Assembly (NCBI GenBank): GCA_049521495.1 | Contig: JBEKOT010000093.1 | Coordinates: 1-9,626, forward strand | DNA from: CAWEPK01 sp049521495 | GTDB lineage: Bacteria; Desulfobacterota; Syntrophorhabdia; Syntrophorhabdales; WCHB1-27 | Direction of reading: 5' to 3' | DNA: 9,626 nucleotides | Shown: positions 6,425 to 9,626 of the stretch, piece by piece | Numbering within the stretch: position 1 is the stretch's first letter | How the letters are laid out: each line of letters starts with the position of its first letter | Position numbers and translations under genes: made by a program | The notes under the pieces: generated by a model | What the model saw: only the letters and a program-made list of their open reading frames with translations | The model's database searches: none | What the model was told of the DNA's origin: nothing

Positions 6425-9184
6425 ATGGCTAAATATGTCTATTTTTTCGGAGGTGAAAAGGCCGAGGGTGGGGAGCAATTGCGGAACCTCCTTGGAGGAA
6501 AGGGGGCGGGCCTCGCCGAGATGGTCAACCTCGGCATCCCGGTTCCGCCCGGTTTCACGATCACCACAGAGGTCTGCACGCTCTTTTATCAGAACGAAAT
6601 GCGCTACCCCGACGGTCTGGCCGAGGAGGTTCTGGCCAACCTCAAAAGGGTGGAAGGGTCGATGGGCATGAAGTTCGGCGACCCGGTGAATCCCCTGCTC
6701 CTTTCGATCAGGTCCGGGGCCAGGGCGAGCATGCCCGGCATGATGGACACGGTCCTGAACCTCGGGCTCAACGGCAAGACGCTGGCCGGTCTTACCAAGC
6801 TGACGGGCAACGAGTGGTTCGCCTGGGACTGCTACCGCCGCTTCGTCGCCATGTATGGAGACGTGGTGCTGGGACTCAAGCCCGAGAACAAGGAAGAGGA
6901 GGACCCCTTCGAGGAGATAATCGACGCCAAAAAGAAGGAGCGGGGCATAAAGGCCGATACGGAGCTCACGGTAGAGGACATCAAGGACCTCGTGGCCAGC
7001 TTCAAGAGGCTTATAAAGGAAAGGCTCAACGTCGACTTCCCGGAGGACCCGCTGGAGCAGCTTTGGGGCGCCATAGGCGCTGTCTTCCAGTCCTGGAACA
7101 ACGCGAGGGCCATCGCGTACAGGAAGCTCAACGACATACCCGCCTCATGGGGGACGGCGGTTAACGTCCAGTCCATGGTCTTCGGCAACATCGGGCTGGA
7201 TTCCGGGACCGGCGTAGCCTTCACGCGGAACCCTTCGACGGGGGAGAACCTTTTCACAGGCGAATACCTCCTGAACGCGCAGGGCGAGGACGTGGTAGCG
7301 GGCACAAGAACGCCCCTGCCCATAAACAAGCAACAGAGGGGTGAGGCGTCGGTGCCCTGCCTCGAGGAGGAGATGCCCCAGGTCTATCAGCAGCTTTTGC
7401 AGATCCGGTCGATCCTCGAGCGCCACTTCAAGGACATGCAGGACATCGAGTTCACGATCCAGCGGGGAAAGCTCTGGATGCTCCAGACGAGGAACGGCAA
7501 GCGTACCTCCTTTGCCGAGTTCAAGATCGCAGTAGACATGGTGGGTGAAGGGCTTATCGACAAGGAAGAGGCATTGATGAGGGTGAGCCCCGACGGGCTG
7601 AACCAGATACTGCGGCCCATATTCGATCCGAAGGAGATCGAGAAGGCATACAAGGATGGAAGGCTCGTAGCCAGGGGCCTGAACGCCGGGCCGGGCGCCG
7701 CGACCGGCAAGGTCGTCTATAACGCGGAGGACGCTGAGGCCTGGGCCGCTAGGGGAGAGCTTGTGATCCTCGTAAGGATAGAAACATCGCCCGAGGATAT
7801 CAGGGGCATGAACGCAGCCCAGGGGATACTTACGAGCCGGGGCGGCATGACGAGCCATGCGGCGCTCGTGGCCAGGCAGATGGGGAAGGTGTGCGTCGCC
7901 GGGTGCGGCGAGCTCGACATCAATTACAGGACCAAGACGATCTCGATAAAAGGCAGGACCATCAAGGAGGGCGACTACGTCTCTCTAAACGGAAGCACCG
8001 GAGAGGTTTTCGCGGGGGAGGTAAAGACCATCCCGTCGGAAGTCCTGCGCGTCCTCGTCGACAAGTCCTTGAAGCCGGAGGAATCGCAGGTTTACAGGGG
8101 CTTCGAGTCCCTGATGAAGTGGGCCGACGGCGCAAGGCGCCTGGGCGTGAGGACCAACGCGGACCAGCCGGACCAGGCGAAGGTCGCCATCGACTTCGGG
8201 GCGGAGGGGATCGGCCTCTGCAGGACCGAGCATATGTTCTTCGAGGGCGCCCGCATCGACGCGGTGAGGGAGATGATCGTCGCCGAGGACCTTCAGGGCC
8301 GTAAAAGAGCGCTCGACAAGCTCCTACCCATGCAGAAGAGTGATTTCATCGGAATTTTCAAGGTGATGGGCGGCCTGCCCGTCACCATAAGGACCCTCGA
8401 CCCGCCCCTCCATGAATTCCTGCCCCACGGGGAGCGGGAGCTCAAAGACCTTGCAGCCAAGATGGGGATAGCCTACGAAAAGATCGCTTCAAAGGTGGCG
8501 AGCCTCCAGGAGGCAAACCCGATGCTTGGACTGCGCGGATGCAGGCTCGGCATCCTCTATCCGGAGATCACCGAGATGCAGGCGAGGGCGATATTCGAAG
8601 CCGCCTGTGAAGTCAAGAGATCTGGGACCGACGTGAAGCCGGAGATCATGATACCCCTCGTGGGCGACGTGAACGAGCTTCGCCTCCAGAAGGAGGTGGT
8701 GGACAGGGTCGCGGGGGAAGTGTTCGCATCTGCCGGCATGACCGTCGACTACATGGTGGGGACCATGATCGAGATACCAAGGGCTGCCCTCACGGCGGAC
8801 GCCATCGCCGGCCAGGCCCAGTTCTTCTCCTTCGGGACGAACGACCTGACCCAGACGACCTTCGGCATGAGCAGGGACGACGCTGGGAAATTCCTGCGCC
8901 TCTACGTGGAGACGGACATCCTCGACTACGACCCCTTCCAGAGGCTCGACGAGTCGGGCGTGGGAAAACTCATGAAGGTGGGGGTCGAGCTTGGCAGGAA
9001 AGCCCGACCGAAACTGAAAACGGGCATCTGCGGCGAGCACGGGGGCGAGCCGAACTCCGTCAAGTTCTGCCACAGGATTGGCCTCGACTACGTGAGCTGC
9101 TCTCCCTACCGTGTCACGGTGGCCCGTCTGGCTGCTGCCCAGGCCGCGATCGAGGAGAAGAGGGGGAGGAAAGAGGCCGATTAG
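6425..9184 (+). CDS. ppdK: Pyruvate, phosphate dikinase
   Basis: Cytoplasmic enzyme that interconverts pyruvate + ATP + Pi and PEP + AMP + PPi. It serves gluconeogenesis or PPi-dependent glycolysis, often in anaerobes. The product is 919 residues in three domains. The ATP-grasp domain has GGKGAGL with K26, R96 in SIRSGARASMPGMMDT, and Q354/R356 in MLQTRNGKRT. The swivelling phosphohistidine domain has TSRGGMTSHAALVARQMG with catalytic H478 and the regulatory threonine T476. The PEP/pyruvate barrel has R600 (GLCRTEH), R656 (RTLDPPLHEF), E783 (MIEIPRAAL), N806-D807 (FGTNDLTQ) and catalytic C869 (GICGEHGG). These match the known active-site set of Clostridium symbiosum PPDK by motif. The protein is about 45 residues longer, with extra length in the ATP domain and in the linker before the barrel. 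The GGMTSH and FGTNDLTQTTFG motifs favour PPDK over PEP synthase. The gene is followed at 11 bases by queH. Confidence 0.98.
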   Translation: MAKYVYFFGGEKAEGGEQLRNLLGGKGAGLAEMVNLGIPVPPGFTITTEVCTLFYQNEMRYPDGLAEEVLANLKRVEGSMGMKFGDPVNPLLLSIRSGARASMPGMMDTVLNLGLNGKTLAGLTKLTGNEWFAWDCYRRFVAMYGDVVLGLKPENKEEEDPFEEIIDAKKKERGIKADTELTVEDIKDLVASFKRLIKERLNVDFPEDPLEQLWGAIGAVFQSWNNARAIAYRKLNDIPASWGTAVNVQSMVFGNIGLDSGTGVAFTRNPSTGENLFTGEYLLNAQGEDVVAGTRTPLPINKQQRGEASVPCLEEEMPQVYQQLLQIRSILERHFKDMQDIEFTIQRGKLWMLQTRNGKRTSFAEFKIAVDMVGEGLIDKEEALMRVSPDGLNQILRPIFDPKEIEKAYKDGRLVARGLNAGPGAATGKVVYNAEDAEAWAARGELVILVRIETSPEDIRGMNAAQGILTSRGGMTSHAALVARQMGKVCVAGCGELDINYRTKTISIKGRTIKEGDYVSLNGSTGEVFAGEVKTIPSEVLRVLVDKSLKPEESQVYRGFESLMKWADGARRLGVRTNADQPDQAKVAIDFGAEGIGLCRTEHMFFEGARIDAVREMIVAEDLQGRKRALDKLLPMQKSDFIGIFKVMGGLPVTIRTLDPPLHEFLPHGERELKDLAAKMGIAYEKIASKVASLQEANPMLGLRGCRLGILYPEITEMQARAIFEAACEVKRSGTDVKPEIMIPLVGDVNELRLQKEVVDRVAGEVFASAGMTVDYMVGTMIEIPRAALTADAIAGQAQFFSFGTNDLTQTTFGMSRDDAGKFLRLYVETDILDYDPFQRLDESGVGKLMKVGVELGRKARPKLKTGICGEHGGEPNSVKFCHRIGLDYVSCSPYRVTVARLAAAQAAIEEKRGRKEAD

Positions 9185-9189
9185 GAGGA
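9183..9189 (+). promoter_or_regulatory. Shine-Dalgarno of queH
   Basis: AGGAGGA overlaps the ppdK TAG stop (9182-9184) and ends 6 bases before the GTG at 9196. It fixes this GTG as the queH start and suggests that ribosomes finishing ppdK can start queH. Confidence 0.8.
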
Positions 9190-9195
9190 CCTTTA

Positions 9196-9626
9196 GTGAA
9201 AGTCCTGCTCCACATCTGCTGCGCCCCCTGCACCATCCACCCTTTGCGGGTCCTCCGTGCGGAAGGGAGCGAAGTGGCGGGCTTCTTCTATAACCCGAAT
9301 ATCCATCCTTATACGGAGTTCCGGAAACGGCGAGAAGCGGCTGCGGAGTATGGCCGGGTCGCCCTCCTGCCGATTTTCATAGACGAGACGTACGACCTCG
9401 GCTCGTTCCTGGCCTCAGCGCTGCAGGCGGGCAAGGACCGCTGCCTCCCGTGCTATCGCCTGCGTCTGGAGGCCGCCTTCCGTAAGGCGGCAGAGGAAAA
9501 GGCGGACGCAGTGACGACGACCCTCCTCTACAGCATCTATCAGAGACACGAGGCCGTTGCGGCCGTTGGGCGGGAGCTCTCCTCCCGGTACGGGATGCCC
9601 TTTCTCTATCGTGACTTCCGCTCAGG
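9196..9626 (+). CDS. queH: Epoxyqueuosine reductase QueH, 3'-truncated by window edge
   Basis: Catalyses the last step of queuosine synthesis, reducing epoxyqueuosine to queuosine at the wobble base of tRNAs with GUN anticodons. QueH (formerly DUF208) replaces the cobalamin-dependent QueG in many bacteria and uses an iron-sulfur centre held by cysteines. The 143 complete codons in the window start with MKVLLHICCAPCTIHPLRVL, giving C8, C9 and C12. GFFYNPNIHPYTEFRKR follows, then a CxxC in DRCLPCYRLRLE (C83, C86), TTTLLYSIYQRHE and FLYRDFR at the edge. All four positions of the CC/CxxC cluster are present. The start is GTG with a strong Shine-Dalgarno overlapping the ppdK stop, so it is probably cotranscribed with ppdK. 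The missing 3' part should be short, since the family is about 180-220 residues. Function is assigned with confidence from the family motifs. Confidence 0.93.
   Translation, partial: MKVLLHICCAPCTIHPLRVLRAEGSEVAGFFYNPNIHPYTEFRKRREAAAEYGRVALLPIFIDETYDLGSFLASALQAGKDRCLPCYRLRLEAAFRKAAEEKADAVTTTLLYSIYQRHEAVAAVGRELSSRYGMPFLYRDFRS

Noticed and set aside
1..9626. tRNA, rRNA, CRISPR array, insertion sequence or defence system
   Set aside because: No tRNA-like cloverleaf, no spaced direct repeats, no transposase and no unassigned gene were seen; all coding sequence is accounted for by seven housekeeping genes.

Overview
This 9.6 kb window is gene-dense chromosomal DNA from a Gram-negative (diderm) bacterium. 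It is GC-rich, uses AGG for arginine and ATA for isoleucine often, and carries seven genes, all on the + strand. A LolA-type periplasmic lipoprotein carrier implies an outer membrane. A two-subunit glycyl-tRNA synthetase excludes eukaryotes, archaea and the bacteria that use the single-chain enzyme. Pyruvate phosphate dikinase and QueH are common in anaerobic lineages. The combination fits a deltaproteobacterial (Desulfobacterota-like) genome, or a similar GC-rich anaerobe such as a Nitrospirota member. The placement is an inference from gene content and style, not from any search.

Layout: (1) positions 1-1928, ftsK, cut at its 5' end by the window edge; (2) 1925-2563, lolA, overlapping ftsK by ATGA; (3) 2587-3324, recO; (4) 3327-4208, glyQ, two bases after recO; (5) 4205-6286, glyS, overlapping glyQ by GTGA; (6) 6287-6424, the only sizeable gap, holding a GC-rich imperfect inverted repeat and a strong Shine-Dalgarno; (7) 6425-9184, ppdK; (8) 9196 to the window end, queH, cut at its 3' end.

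The first five genes are packed tightly enough to be one transcription unit. It joins chromosome segregation (FtsK), lipoprotein export to the outer membrane (LolA), recombinational repair (RecO) and charging of glycine tRNA (GlyQ and GlyS, which form one enzyme). ppdK and queH look like a second tightly coupled pair, either read through from glyS or started from the 138-base gap. PPDK interconverts pyruvate and PEP; QueH carries out the last step of queuosine tRNA modification.

All seven genes are well-known families with their key residues intact. I found no mobile element, CRISPR array, tRNA, rRNA or undescribed system. The least explained piece is the structured spacer between glyS and ppdK. 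The most informative context is the recO-glyQ-glyS-ppdK order without the PPDK regulatory kinase gene that I would look for nearby.
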